IMG/VR virus record: IMGVR_UViG_3300006870_000065
Coordinates: 1-27,474 of that record
Strand: one strand, 5' to 3'
DNA from: a virus
DNA length: 27,474 bases
Made by a program: the position numbers and the translations under genes. Below, one piece after another: positions 18,308 to 24,435 of the stretch. Under the pieces are notes generated by a model. It saw only the letters and a list, made by a program, of their open reading frames with translations, was not told the origin of the DNA and ran no database searches. The first letter of the stretch is position 1, and each line of letters starts with the position of its first letter.

Positions 18308-21178
18308 CTAGCGAACCGATATGATACCTCTGGCAATAACAAACTTGTTTCTCTTCTGGAAATAACCACCCCCAGAACCAGTTGTAGTAGCTACGGGAAG
18401 AGCAAAAGGAGTTAGATTTCCATTTAATGAATTTTGCTGGTATGCTCTTAGTATTAGTTTTGGTTGCAACCCTGCGGAATTTTTATCAACTATTTGCCAA
18501 ACATCAAAAGGTTGCGATGCAAATGCCAAAGGATACTCATGTCCCAATAACTTCACATAGTCTCCAATTATAAATGATTTGTAAATATTGTCATCCAGTA
18601 TGACAATTTCATATGGATTAGTTATAACACTATTGTCTGGAAGAGTATAACTTGCCAGTTGCTGTCCCCCATCAATTACAGTAATGATATCACTTCCTAC
18701 ATTATCATAATCTATTCCAGAAATTTGATAAACAGTATAAGAGTTAATAGTTCTTTCTGGAATTATGTTACTACTACCTGAAGAAATTTGGAATTGTACT
18801 TCTCCAATAGTAACATCATTAATAGGTAAATTATCTCCATCAACTGGAACATAATATTGGAACAAAGGATTTCCACCAGAAGTTATTGGATTTTCAAAAT
18901 CAACTGTTTCTAATCCATTCGCAACAGAAGCAGTATAAACATCAAAATTCAAGATGGTGTTTGAAAGATCTTTCGGTACACCAAATTCCTGATATGAATA
19001 TACAGGAGTTTGAGAATTAGCATTTCTTATTACTGAAATATTAACTCCATCATAATCACTATCATATAAATCTGCTACAGGAATAAACTCATCTGCTGGA
19101 CCAAGAATAACGTTATTCAAAACGTCAGTATTTACAGATCCAAATACCTTGATTCCTGATCCACAATTTCTAATAGTAGATCCATTTACAACAATAACTT
19201 TTCCTGTAGTAAAATCTAATGCCCCAGGATAATTTCTAAATACAGATCCTGTAATAGTAAGGTTCTCGCAGTCCGATAGTAACAAACAATCTGTCTCGTA
19301 TCTTTCTGTGTCGCACCCATCAAAGAATGTAGATGTTGATATTGATAGGTTTGTAGAACCTTCTGCAAATAGTGCAGGTCCAGGACTATTTCTAATCTTT
19401 ACATTTTGAATAGTAACGAAATCACTATTAGGGAATGATAAAAGTGTATTGTTTGTTTCAACACCAATATCACTAAAGTCATATAGAATTTGATTCTCTA
19501 CATTACCATCAATAACCAAATCCTTTAGAGTAAAATTAGATATTTTCCAGTCAATAGGGGAACCTGATGCGTTGAAATTTTTTCCAATAAGCAAAGAATT
19601 CTTTACACCATCTAAGTTAGATACATTTATTTTCTCAGTTGACCAATATTGTTTCTTGAGAATAGTAGCATCGTCCAATCCGCTTAGGGAGAATCCATCA
19701 GGGATTCTCAATTGATCAATTAGATAAGTACCTCCAGGCAAGAACAAGAAGTTTACTCCAGTATTACTCAAAGAATCAATCGCATTCTGCAGAGCCTCAG
19801 TATCATCATGATATATCTCAGTAATATAAACTTCTGCTCCTGGTATATCTGTTCCTGGTCTCAATCCAGGAACATCAATTATAAAAGATCCTTCTGTTCT
19901 ATTGAAATCACGAATACTTCCAGTAGTCCATCCTCTCTTTTTAGCGATGGGAGGATTTAGAGGGAAATGAACTGTTCCTGCTTTGTATGTTCCATCTTGA
20001 TTTTTTCTAGTCCATGGTGTGAGATCATATTCACCATAATCAATATACTGAGAAAACAAACTACCACTTACAAACTCTTTTGGACCTAGTGCAGCAATCA
20101 AATCAAATGGTTCATTTGATCCGTTATTTATTAATCCAGTAATTGCATCAGCTGAAAGACTTTCCGTAGTAAATATTCCTCTGTAAACTAATACGCCTTC
20201 ATTTGAACTGTTTCTATTGATATTCAGAGTATTGAAGTTTGCTTCATTCATCTGATCAACAGATACATTATTAATTGGTGTAGTATAAACATTATAAGTT
20301 CCTACATCACCAGTCAATAGAGAATAAGGAGCAAATGCATATACATACCATGATTTCGGAATTTCATCATTCAAAAATAACTCATTTTCAAATGAAGGAA
20401 CGGCAGTATTTCCAGTTACAGTTCCAGGTAGACTATTAGTTTCTGTGACAGAAGCGTTGAAAATTTTTATGTTTTGACCAGGATCAAAATTATTAATATC
20501 AGATTGGTTTTGTAAAGTTACCCTCAAATAAGTTTGAGAATTTTCAACCACAAAGGAAGTTGAATCTACCAAATACCCATTTGGATCTGCAGAAGCTCCA
20601 AATTGCTTTGCAACATCATATACAGTTTCAGTTGGAAGTAAGAAGTTATAAAAATTAGTACCATCATTAGTGAACTGCCACTTTTCACTATCAGAGTTAT
20701 ATAAAAGCTTTCCCGCAGTACCACCCGAAATCAATTCACCAAATATAGTTAAATTTCCAGATGAAACAATTGTGTTAAAAGTTACGTCAGATGTGGTTAG
20801 TATATTTTGTGCTAAGGTTAGGGTAATTGTATCGTCATTACCACTAATAGAAATATTAGTGTCTCCAGTTATTGTTACATCATCAGTAATGCCTGGGTTC
20901 GATCCACCAGAGGTCAATCGTAGTACTCTGGAATTACTTACTTCTGTAGTTGCAGATGAAATAGAATATGTTGTGTTTAAATCTTGAGGATCTAACCACG
21001 CAACACCAGTACCTGTTGAAGTTAGAACTTTTGAAGTGTCTCCAGATTCCCCATCTTTATCAAGTAGTGGTCCCCCGAGACTTAAGTTTTTTCCTACAGG
21101 TATCGTAAGTCCTTGAAGGACTTCAACAGGACCATTATTGCTTAAGTTCGTTAGTTGATCTGTCTTTACTAGGGACAT
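18308..21178 (-). CDS. Tailspike-like fibre protein with right-handed beta-helix region
   Basis: 956 residues. Residues 1-160 have repetitive fibre-shaft-like sequence (SGDTSKVLTSTGTGVAW, TGDTNISISGNDDTITLTL). At about 465-700 the pattern DDTEALQNAID ... FLPGGTYLI ... LKDLVIDGN ... VTIQNVKIRNSPG ... LTITGSVFRN ... VIVVNGSTIRNCGSGI is that of pectate-lyase-type parallel beta-helices found in phage tailspikes. A third region (about 720-956) is beta-rich and may trimerise or bind. Beta-helix spikes commonly bind or cleave surface polysaccharide; whether this one is enzymatic cannot be told. A perfect late octamer precedes it. Confidence 0.8.
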   Translation of the reverse strand: MSLVKTDQLTNLSNNGPVEVLQGLTIPVGKNLSLGGPLLDKDGESGDTSKVLTSTGTGVAWLDPQDLNTTYSISSATTEVSNSRVLRLTSGGSNPGITDDVTITGDTNISISGNDDTITLTLAQNILTTSDVTFNTIVSSGNLTIFGELISGGTAGKLLYNSDSEKWQFTNDGTNFYNFLLPTETVYDVAKQFGASADPNGYLVDSTSFVVENSQTYLRVTLQNQSDINNFDPGQNIKIFNASVTETNSLPGTVTGNTAVPSFENELFLNDEIPKSWYVYAFAPYSLLTGDVGTYNVYTTPINNVSVDQMNEANFNTLNINRNSSNEGVLVYRGIFTTESLSADAITGLINNGSNEPFDLIAALGPKEFVSGSLFSQYIDYGEYDLTPWTRKNQDGTYKAGTVHFPLNPPIAKKRGWTTGSIRDFNRTEGSFIIDVPGLRPGTDIPGAEVYITEIYHDDTEALQNAIDSLSNTGVNFLFLPGGTYLIDQLRIPDGFSLSGLDDATILKKQYWSTEKINVSNLDGVKNSLLIGKNFNASGSPIDWKISNFTLKDLVIDGNVENQILYDFSDIGVETNNTLLSFPNSDFVTIQNVKIRNSPGPALFAEGSTNLSISTSTFFDGCDTERYETDCLLLSDCENLTITGSVFRNYPGALDFTTGKVIVVNGSTIRNCGSGIKVFGSVNTDVLNNVILGPADEFIPVADLYDSDYDGVNISVIRNANSQTPVYSYQEFGVPKDLSNTILNFDVYTASVANGLETVDFENPITSGGNPLFQYYVPVDGDNLPINDVTIGEVQFQISSGSSNIIPERTINSYTVYQISGIDYDNVGSDIITVIDGGQQLASYTLPDNSVITNPYEIVILDDNIYKSFIIGDYVKLLGHEYPLAFASQPFDVWQIVDKNSAGLQPKLILRAYQQNSLNGNLTPFALPVATTTGSGGGYFQKRNKFVIARGIISVR

Positions 21179-21212
21179 AATTTCCCGTCAATTATAAACT
21201 TCTATTCTTTTG

Positions 21213-21220
21213 TATTTATA
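21213..21220 (-). promoter_or_regulatory. Late promoter, perfect TATAAATA
   Basis: The - strand reads TATAAATA 34 bases before the ATG at 21178 and three bases past the 3' end of tRNA-Gly. The octamer is also part of an inverted repeat (21192-21198 TTATAAA with 21215-21221 TTTATAA), so in read-through RNA it would form the 5' arm of a 7-bp hairpin next to the tRNA. Confidence 0.75.
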
Positions 21221-21223
21221 AAG

Positions 21224-21294
21224 AGCGGACAACGGGGATCGAACCCGTGATTCAAACTTGGAAGGATTGCGTGTTACCGCTACACTATGTCCGC
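21224..21294 (-). tRNA. tRNA-Gly (anticodon TCC)
   Basis: 71 bases forming a full cloverleaf on the - strand. The acceptor GCGGACA pairs perfectly with TGTCCGC; the D-arm is GTGT/ACAC; the anticodon loop CTTCCAA gives UCC, which reads GGA; the T-arm is ACGGG-TTCGATC-CCCGT. The discriminator is U, as usual for bacterial-type tRNA-Gly. One T-T mismatch occurs in the anticodon stem. The 3' CCA is not encoded. Confidence 0.93.
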
Positions 21295-21560
21295 AAGTGG
21301 AGGGATGTCACCCCTCCGTGCTAGGCTCGCCACCTGTTTTAGTTCAGTTGCAAAACAGGAAATCAACCACACGGAAGGGGTTTTACCACCACAATTTTTT
21401 GACTGGAAATTGTAAACCAGGCGGGAGAGAGTCCCATCCGCACCACTTGCTCTTTAGAGAAGCAAGAAACTCCAGGGGTCATAAGACCATCCCGACCAGT
21501 GCTGTTAACGTCCATCCGTGACGGGCATATCGGGGATGACTCCACCAGGATAAGTTTATA
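21295..21560 (-). ncRNA. Candidate structured noncoding RNA / structured leader of tRNA-Gly
   Basis: About 265 bases with no convincing gene. G+C over 21301-21540 is about 52 percent by hand count, clearly above the AT-rich neighbours. On the - strand consecutive hairpins can be drawn: CATCCCCGA with TCGGGATG; GGTC/GACC; CTTGCT/AGCAAG; GGGACTCTCTCCC; ACAATTT/AAATTGT; CCTGTTTT/AAAACAGG; GGAGGG/CCCTCC, the last immediately before tRNA-Gly. A late-promoter-like ACTAAATA lies just upstream. Short ORFs on both strands here look accidental. It resembles no RNA family I can name and has no T-loop, so it is not a tRNA or tmRNA. Confidence 0.4.
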
Positions 21561-21578
21561 GTCATTCCAGGACTGAGG

Positions 21579-21586
21579 TATTTAGT
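21579..21586 (-). promoter_or_regulatory. Late-promoter-like ACTAAATA
   Basis: The - strand reads ACTAAATA, six of eight matches to TATAAATA, overlapping the TAA stop of the 79 aa gene. Transcription from it would cover the structured stretch and tRNA-Gly. Position fits, but the element is weaker than those at 18290 and 21213. Confidence 0.35.
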
Positions 21587-21821
21587 CAAACTTACGATAG
21601 GCACCTACCTCAGGATCTGGATCCAACCACTTAACATACTCAGGGTCTTCAAGGCAGGTGTCAAGTTGCATTTGATTATCAAGATAATACATGTCAGTAT
21701 AACGTTTAGTCCATTCGTTGAATTTTTGAATGCGGTAATCAGGTTTACCATTGATCTCTAGCAAACCACACTGCACATAACGATAAGGAGAACGTTCAAG
21801 AATAACGATGGGTTTGATCAT
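21582..21821 (-). CDS. Hypothetical protein (79 aa)
   Basis: Its ATG overlaps the TGA of the Phd-like gene (ATGA), so it is probably translated by coupling; no separate ribosome site is visible. The protein is Tyr/Asp/Glu-rich, acidic at the C-terminus (LDPDPEVGAYRKFD), soluble and Cys-poor. Its place directly after an antitoxin-like gene is where a toxin often sits, but it shows no RelE/YoeB, Doc or PIN motif and I do not call it a toxin. Confidence 0.7.
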   Translation of the reverse strand: MIKPIVILERSPYRYVQCGLLEINGKPDYRIQKFNEWTKRYTDMYYLDNQMQLDTCLEDPEYVKWLDPDPEVGAYRKFD

Positions 21822-22024
21822 GAGGCATCATCGTGCTGACTGAATATATTATACCAGTCTTCCTCTCCCACTTGTTCTGCTAGGTGTTCCAGTTCTCCAA
21901 CTGGCACAGCAACGACTGCTTTACCATCTTGGTTTCTAATCAAAAACTCTTCACCTTCATTTTCAATAAGGTCCATATACTTATCAAAATTTTTCTCAAA
22001 ATCTTCAACGCTTACTTCGGTCAT
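21818..22024 (-). CDS. Phd/YefM-like antitoxin-domain protein
   Basis: 68 residues from the ATG at 22024, chosen because it overlaps the glutaredoxin TGA (ATGA); an upstream in-frame ATG at 22075 shadows that gene. The sequence follows the Phd/YefM pattern: V-S-V-x-x-F at residues 4-9, a helix with a regularly placed Tyr (DKYMDLIE), then FLIRNQDGKAVVAVPV, matching the ITR.GKPVA.L strand of the family, followed by a helical acidic tail where the toxin-binding region normally lies. Family members repress their own operon and neutralise a toxin. No toxin is recognised next to it. Assignment is by pattern only. Confidence 0.65.
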   Translation of the reverse strand: MTEVSVEDFEKNFDKYMDLIENEGEEFLIRNQDGKAVVAVPVGELEHLAEQVGEEDWYNIFSQHDDAS

Positions 22025-22266
22025 GGCACACAACAAATTTCTTTTTCTTGCATATAACGAATAGATTCTTGACAACCTCCTAAATGAATGTCATCAAGAA
22101 CAATTTGTGGGAAGGTTGATCCTTCACCAAACTCTGAGTAAAATTCTTCAATTGTAAAATCTTCATCCAGTTTATAAACAACATGCCGAAGATCTTCATG
22201 TTCTACAATTGCGATAAATTTTTCGCAATAGAAACATCCTGGTTTTGAATAGATTGTGAATGCCAT
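22021..22266 (-). CDS. nrdC: Glutaredoxin (NrdC-type)
   Basis: 81 residues from the ATG at 22266 (MAFTIYSKPG); the longer open frame upstream runs into tRNA-Pro and is not coding. The redox motif C-F-Y-C is at residues 11-14 after the first beta strand, and STFPQIVLDD carries the cis-proline, followed by a GG turn, all as in glutaredoxins. T4 NrdC (87 aa) has similar length. It would donate electrons to the ribonucleotide reductase encoded a few kilobases upstream on the same strand. No clear Shine-Dalgarno precedes the ATG; an AT-rich hairpin (22270-22296) lies in the short leader. Confidence 0.88.
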   Translation of the reverse strand: MAFTIYSKPGCFYCEKFIAIVEHEDLRHVVYKLDEDFTIEEFYSEFGEGSTFPQIVLDDIHLGGCQESIRYMQEKEICCVP

Positions 22267-22269
22267 AGA

Positions 22270-22296
22270 TGTGAATAAAAAATTATATATTTCACA
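22270..22296 (-). other. Hairpin directly 3' of tRNA-Pro
   Basis: TGTGAA and TTCACA can pair as a 6-bp stem with a 15-base AT loop. It lies two bases past the tRNA-Pro 3' end and four bases before the nrdC ATG. It could act in tRNA 3' processing or in nrdC translation; stability is modest. Confidence 0.3.
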
Positions 22297-22298
22297 AG

Positions 22299-22369
22299 TC
22301 GGGGCGGCAAGAATCGAACTTGCATTTCTGCTTCCCAAAAGCAGCGTGATACCATTTTACTACGCCCCG
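22299..22369 (-). tRNA. tRNA-Pro (anticodon TGG)
   Basis: 71 bases on the - strand. The acceptor CGGGGCG pairs with CGCCCCG; the anticodon stem CTGCT/AGCAG closes the loop TTTGGGA, giving UGG (codon CCA) with the G37 usual for tRNA-Pro; the T-arm is GCAAG-TTCGATT-CTTGC; the discriminator is A. CCA is not encoded. It is separated from tRNA-Ser by three bases, so the two are probably cut from one precursor. Confidence 0.93.
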
Positions 22370-22372
22370 AAG

Positions 22373-22458
22373 AGGAAGAAGTGGGATTTGAACCCACGGA
22401 GGCTATTAACCTCTCCAGTTTTCAAGACTGGTGCAATCAACCGCTCTGCCATTCTTCC
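22373..22458 (-). tRNA. tRNA-Ser (anticodon TGA)
   Basis: A class II tRNA on the - strand. The acceptor GGAAGAA pairs with TTCTTCC; the anticodon stem CCAGT/ACTGG closes CTTGAAA, giving UGA (codon UCA); the long variable arm is GAGG-TTAATAG-CCTC; the T-arm is GTGGG-TTCAAAT-CCCAC. The discriminator base is U, whereas bacterial tRNA-Ser normally has G73. The first 22 bases also encode the end of the 68 aa gene upstream. Confidence 0.9.
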
Positions 22459-22643
22459 TTGTATTTGAATTGTTGTTCTAGATCATACACCAACTTGTGG
22501 TGTTCTGTCAAGACATAATATCCTGTAAGATCTTTTCCATCATCACACCAACCATATCCAATTACCTTTTCGTTTATATCTTGTAAGTCTATTTTTTTGT
22601 CAGTATTTAGATAGTGGTTGAAGTTTTGGTGGAGATTGATCAT
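22437..22643 (-). CDS. Hypothetical protein (68 aa) ending inside tRNA-Ser
   Basis: The ATG shares one base with the preceding gene's TAA (TAATG), indicating coupling. The product is soluble with several aromatic residues (GYGWCDDGKDLTGYYVL). Its last seven codons and the TGA lie within the acceptor and D-arm of tRNA-Ser, so mRNA and tRNA share sequence. Function not recognised. The single-base coupling to a well-formed neighbour favours a real gene. Confidence 0.65.
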   Translation of the reverse strand: MINLHQNFNHYLNTDKKIDLQDINEKVIGYGWCDDGKDLTGYYVLTEHHKLVYDLEQQFKYKEEWQSG

Positions 22644-22894
22644 TAGCGTTCCTCAAAATCAAGTTTGCGGACCTTACGTTTCCTTCGGTCCTCTTGGTAT
22701 TTTAGGTCAGCATTTGATAACATAGGTTGTTTCTTCACAATCTTTTCAGAATTGAGCAATAGAACTTCAGACAAATCTAATGCTGTAATTTTGTCTGCTG
22801 TAACTGTAGTCATGTTGGGACAACCACAGCATCTAGTTTTGATTGGGTGAGCCACGAGCTCTTTGCCACATAAGCGGCATCTTACAGATAACAT
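22643..22894 (-). CDS. Small zinc-ribbon-like protein
   Basis: 83 residues. C6-x2-C9 and C22-C23-x-C25 make a probable four-cysteine metal site (CRLCGKEL then RCCGCPN), followed by a hydrophobic beta/helix section (TALDLSEVLLL) and a strongly basic C-terminus (EDRRKRKVRKLDFEER). Nucleic-acid or protein binding is plausible for such a layout, but no family is claimed. It begins 29 bases past tRNA-Val and is coupled to the 68 aa gene after it. Confidence 0.75.
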   Translation of the reverse strand: MLSVRCRLCGKELVAHPIKTRCCGCPNMTTVTADKITALDLSEVLLLNSEKIVKKQPMLSNADLKYQEDRRKRKVRKLDFEER

Positions 22895-22904
22895 TTTTCA
22901 ACTT

Positions 22905-22922
22905 TTAACCTCTAGAAGTTAA
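22905..22922 (-). other. Small hairpin directly 3' of tRNA-Val
   Basis: TTAAC and GTTAA can form a 5-bp stem with an 8-base loop that touches the tRNA-Val 3' end. An alternative pairing, AACTT with AAGTT, uses nearly the same bases. It is weak alone but matches the pattern at the other tRNA 3' ends. Confidence 0.25.
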
Positions 22923-22994
22923 TGGGCGATGAGGGATTCGAACCCCCGACCAATTGCGTGTAAAGCAACTGCGCTACCGCTGCGCTAATCGCCC
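22923..22994 (-). tRNA. tRNA-Val (anticodon TAC)
   Basis: 72 bases on the - strand. The acceptor GGGCGAT pairs with ATCGCCC; the D-arm is GCGC/GCGC; the anticodon loop TTTACAC gives UAC (codon GUA); the T-arm GGGGG-TTCGAAT-CCCTC has one G-U pair; the discriminator is A. CCA is not encoded. Its first ten bases also encode the last codons and the TAG of the 48 aa gene. Confidence 0.94.
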
Positions 22995-23131
22995 TTTTTA
23001 TATTGTTCCAACTTAATCCAGTTGATCAGAGTGTTAATCTCTGTCTTGTCACCATCATTCTTGACGAATGAATTATAATATTCTAGTGCTCTGATCGTAA
23101 GTTCACGATCTCTTTTAGAAAGTAATGACAT
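22985..23131 (-). CDS. Very small hypothetical protein (48 aa) ending inside tRNA-Val
   Basis: Reading the - strand from the ATG at 23131 gives a 48-residue protein starting MSLLSKRDRELTIRALEYYN and ending WIKLEQYKKGD. It is highly charged and likely two-helix, with natural-looking composition. The TAG stop is the TAG of GGGCGATTAG at the start of tRNA-Val. The gene fills the gap between tRNA-Leu and tRNA-Val that is otherwise unexplained. Function unknown. The same stop-in-tRNA arrangement is seen at tRNA-Ser. Confidence 0.6.
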   Translation of the reverse strand: MSLLSKRDRELTIRALEYYNSFVKNDGDKTEINTLINWIKLEQYKKGD

Positions 23132-23133
23132 GG

Positions 23134-23153
23134 TTTCAACTAGTAAGTTGGAA
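23134..23153 (-). other. Hairpin directly 3' of tRNA-Leu
   Basis: TTTCAACT and AGTTGGAA pair as an 8-bp stem (one G-U) around a 4-base loop AGTA. It abuts the tRNA-Leu 3' end with no spacer and ends two bases before the 48 aa ATG. It is the strongest of the tRNA-adjacent hairpins. Confidence 0.4.
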
Positions 23154-23235
23154 TGTCGCTGAAAGGACTTGAACCTTCATGCCTCTCGGCACATGAGCCT
23201 AAATCATGCGTGTCTACCAATTCCACCACAGCGAC
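23154..23235 (-). tRNA. tRNA-Leu (anticodon TAG)
   Basis: 82 bases, class II, on the - strand. The acceptor GTCGCTG pairs with CAGCGAC; the anticodon stem CATGA/TCATG closes TTTAGGC, giving UAG (codon CUA); the variable arm is TGCC-GAGA-GGCA; the T-loop is TTCAAGT; the discriminator is A, as usual for leucine. CCA is not encoded. Its 5' base directly follows the encoded CCA of tRNA-Arg. Confidence 0.94.
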
Positions 23236-23311
<76 letters not shown>

Positions 23312-23317
23312 ATAAAA

Positions 23318-23334
23318 GTGGGGACTATGCCCAC
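23318..23334 (-). terminator. Possible hairpin terminator or processing hairpin before the tRNA run
   Basis: The - strand reads GTGGG CATAGTC CCCAC followed by TTTTATG, a short GC stem with a small T run. It spans the stop codon of the lysozyme gene and ends seven bases before tRNA-Arg. A stem of only 5 bp makes efficient termination doubtful; tRNA 5' processing is an alternative. Confidence 0.3.
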
Positions 23335-23939
23335 ACTAGTTTTTTAGAATAATCGTATGCATATTGCTCACGATAACCTTTGATTCCCCATCCCAACCAA
23401 TAATAGGCAGGAACCATATATTGAGAGACTGTCCATCCACTACCCTCAAATTCTGGTAGGACTTTTTGAAATTGTGATTCGTTAATCATGTAACGAACTT
23501 GTCCTTCAAGACTACTCGGATCACAACCATATTTATTACAGAATGACCCAAGACCTCTATAGCGATTTATAGAGGTCCACTGGATCAATCCATATCCTCC
23601 AACGTAACACTTATCATAAGAAACTCTTGCTCCACCTTCGCAAATATCAGATTTGAAATTGGATTCAGATTTGATATTACCCATGATGGTTGCAAGGGCA
23701 TTACGATCAGAGATTTTAGTTTTCTCTTGAAGTTGTTCTAGAACGTACTTTTCGTTTTCGTTACAAGTAGGACACTTCCAATCCTTTACTTCAATTACAA
23801 TAGGTTCTACAACTTTCTCAACAACCTCCTCCACAACTTCAACAGCAGGAGGAGGATTATCAATCTCACTAAGTGTGGGATACGCACACGCAGCGGGGAT
23901 CAAAGTAAGTAGTGGTAAAACAAATAGTTGTCTAAGCAT
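23325..23939 (-). CDS. Exported phage tail-lysozyme-type muramidase
   Basis: 204 residues. A signal peptide (MLRQLFVLPLLTLIPAACA) is followed by a Pro/Glu/Val linker at about 29-52, a CPTC pair at 56-59, and a catalytic domain from about 64. This has the hallmarks of the phage tail lysozyme family (Pfam Phage_lysozyme2): ALATIMGNIKSESNF with Glu92 as likely catalytic acid, then GGYGLIQWTS and RYRGLGSF. The reaction would be cleavage of peptidoglycan glycan strands. The leader implies export to the periplasm, which suits lysis more than a virion-borne lysozyme; the Cys in AACA could alternatively be a lipid anchor, though Pro at -3 is non-standard. The ATG lacks a clear ribosome site. Confidence 0.8.
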   Translation of the reverse strand: MLRQLFVLPLLTLIPAACAYPTLSEIDNPPPAVEVVEEVVEKVVEPIVIEVKDWKCPTCNENEKYVLEQLQEKTKISDRNALATIMGNIKSESNFKSDICEGGARVSYDKCYVGGYGLIQWTSINRYRGLGSFCNKYGCDPSSLEGQVRYMINESQFQKVLPEFEGSGWTVSQYMVPAYYWLGWGIKGYREQYAYDYSKKLVWA

Positions 23940-23973
23940 TTGGATTAGTAGAATTCAACATTCACCTCTTGCC

Positions 23974-24435
23974 TCAAGGCATGGGTGACTCAAAGTAGTC
24001 TTTGCGGTAGTAACGTCCGAGGATGTTGCTATTATAGTATGCAGGGGTGCCGTCTGTCAAGCGTTCTGTCAGGACATCGTGAAGAAACAATTGTCTCGTT
24101 TCTTCATAATTCACTCTACCTGGGGTGGAGTGTAAGGATAGTATCTCTCTAGTAAAAGATTCTCGTCCGTATTGTTTAACATCTGCTGAAAGCTCTGGAC
24201 AAGACCCATAGTAGTTACGCCAGTTGCTTTCAGATGTAACTCTTCGCCGTTTGACAGTTTTATCCGTACATCTAGGCTTTCGTTTTTGCCAGAAGTACTT
24301 GCGTCCGATGTATTGTCGGTTGGTGACTTTACAGGCAATAAGGTAAACAAAGCCGTAGTTGTCCCCAATATCACTCCCGTCAAACACCCTGCCACAATAG
24401 GTCCAGGGATTTGGATATTCTTTACTCTCTGCCAC
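23974..24435 (-). CDS. SegE-like GIY-YIG endonuclease
   Basis: 153 residues. The nuclease motif is GFVYLI at residues 28-33 and YIGRK at 42-46, followed by the basic stretch YFWQKRKPR, the family-typical NWRNYYGSC (71-79), VKQYGRESFTREIL (86-99) and NYEETRQLF (109-117), which supplies the probable catalytic Glu. This matches the free-standing SegE-type GIY-YIG enzymes of T4-like phages, which cut double-stranded DNA and spread with their flanks. The start appears to be GTG at 24435, 16 bases beyond the nearest AAGGAG, so initiation may depend on upstream translation. Almost all of the N-terminal two-thirds is also open in a second frame. Confidence 0.85.
   Translation of the reverse strand: MAESKEYPNPWTYCGRVFDGSDIGDNYGFVYLIACKVTNRQYIGRKYFWQKRKPRCTDKTVKRRRVTSESNWRNYYGSCPELSADVKQYGRESFTREILSLHSTPGRVNYEETRQLFLHDVLTERLTDGTPAYYNSNILGRYYRKDYFESPMP

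Noticed and set aside
18266-18315. TTCGCTA...TAGCGAA inverted repeat around the late promoter at 18290
   Set aside because: Seven-base arms 35 bases apart with AT-rich content between; likely chance, and it would enclose the promoter without clear function.
21258-21545. Open frames on both strands (87 aa on +, 60 aa on -) in the GC-rich stretch
   Set aside because: Composition is unlike the phage proteins, neither has a ribosome site or coupling to a neighbour, the + frame starts inside tRNA-Gly, and the region is better explained by RNA structure.
21295-21590. Group I intron or tmRNA in the structured region
   Set aside because: No matching pair of P7-type core strands was found and no TTCGA-type T-loop or tRNA-like end; tRNA-Gly itself is uninterrupted.
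21582-21821. Calling the 79 aa protein the toxin of a toxin-antitoxin pair
   Set aside because: Position fits but no RelE, Doc, PIN or other toxin motif is visible.
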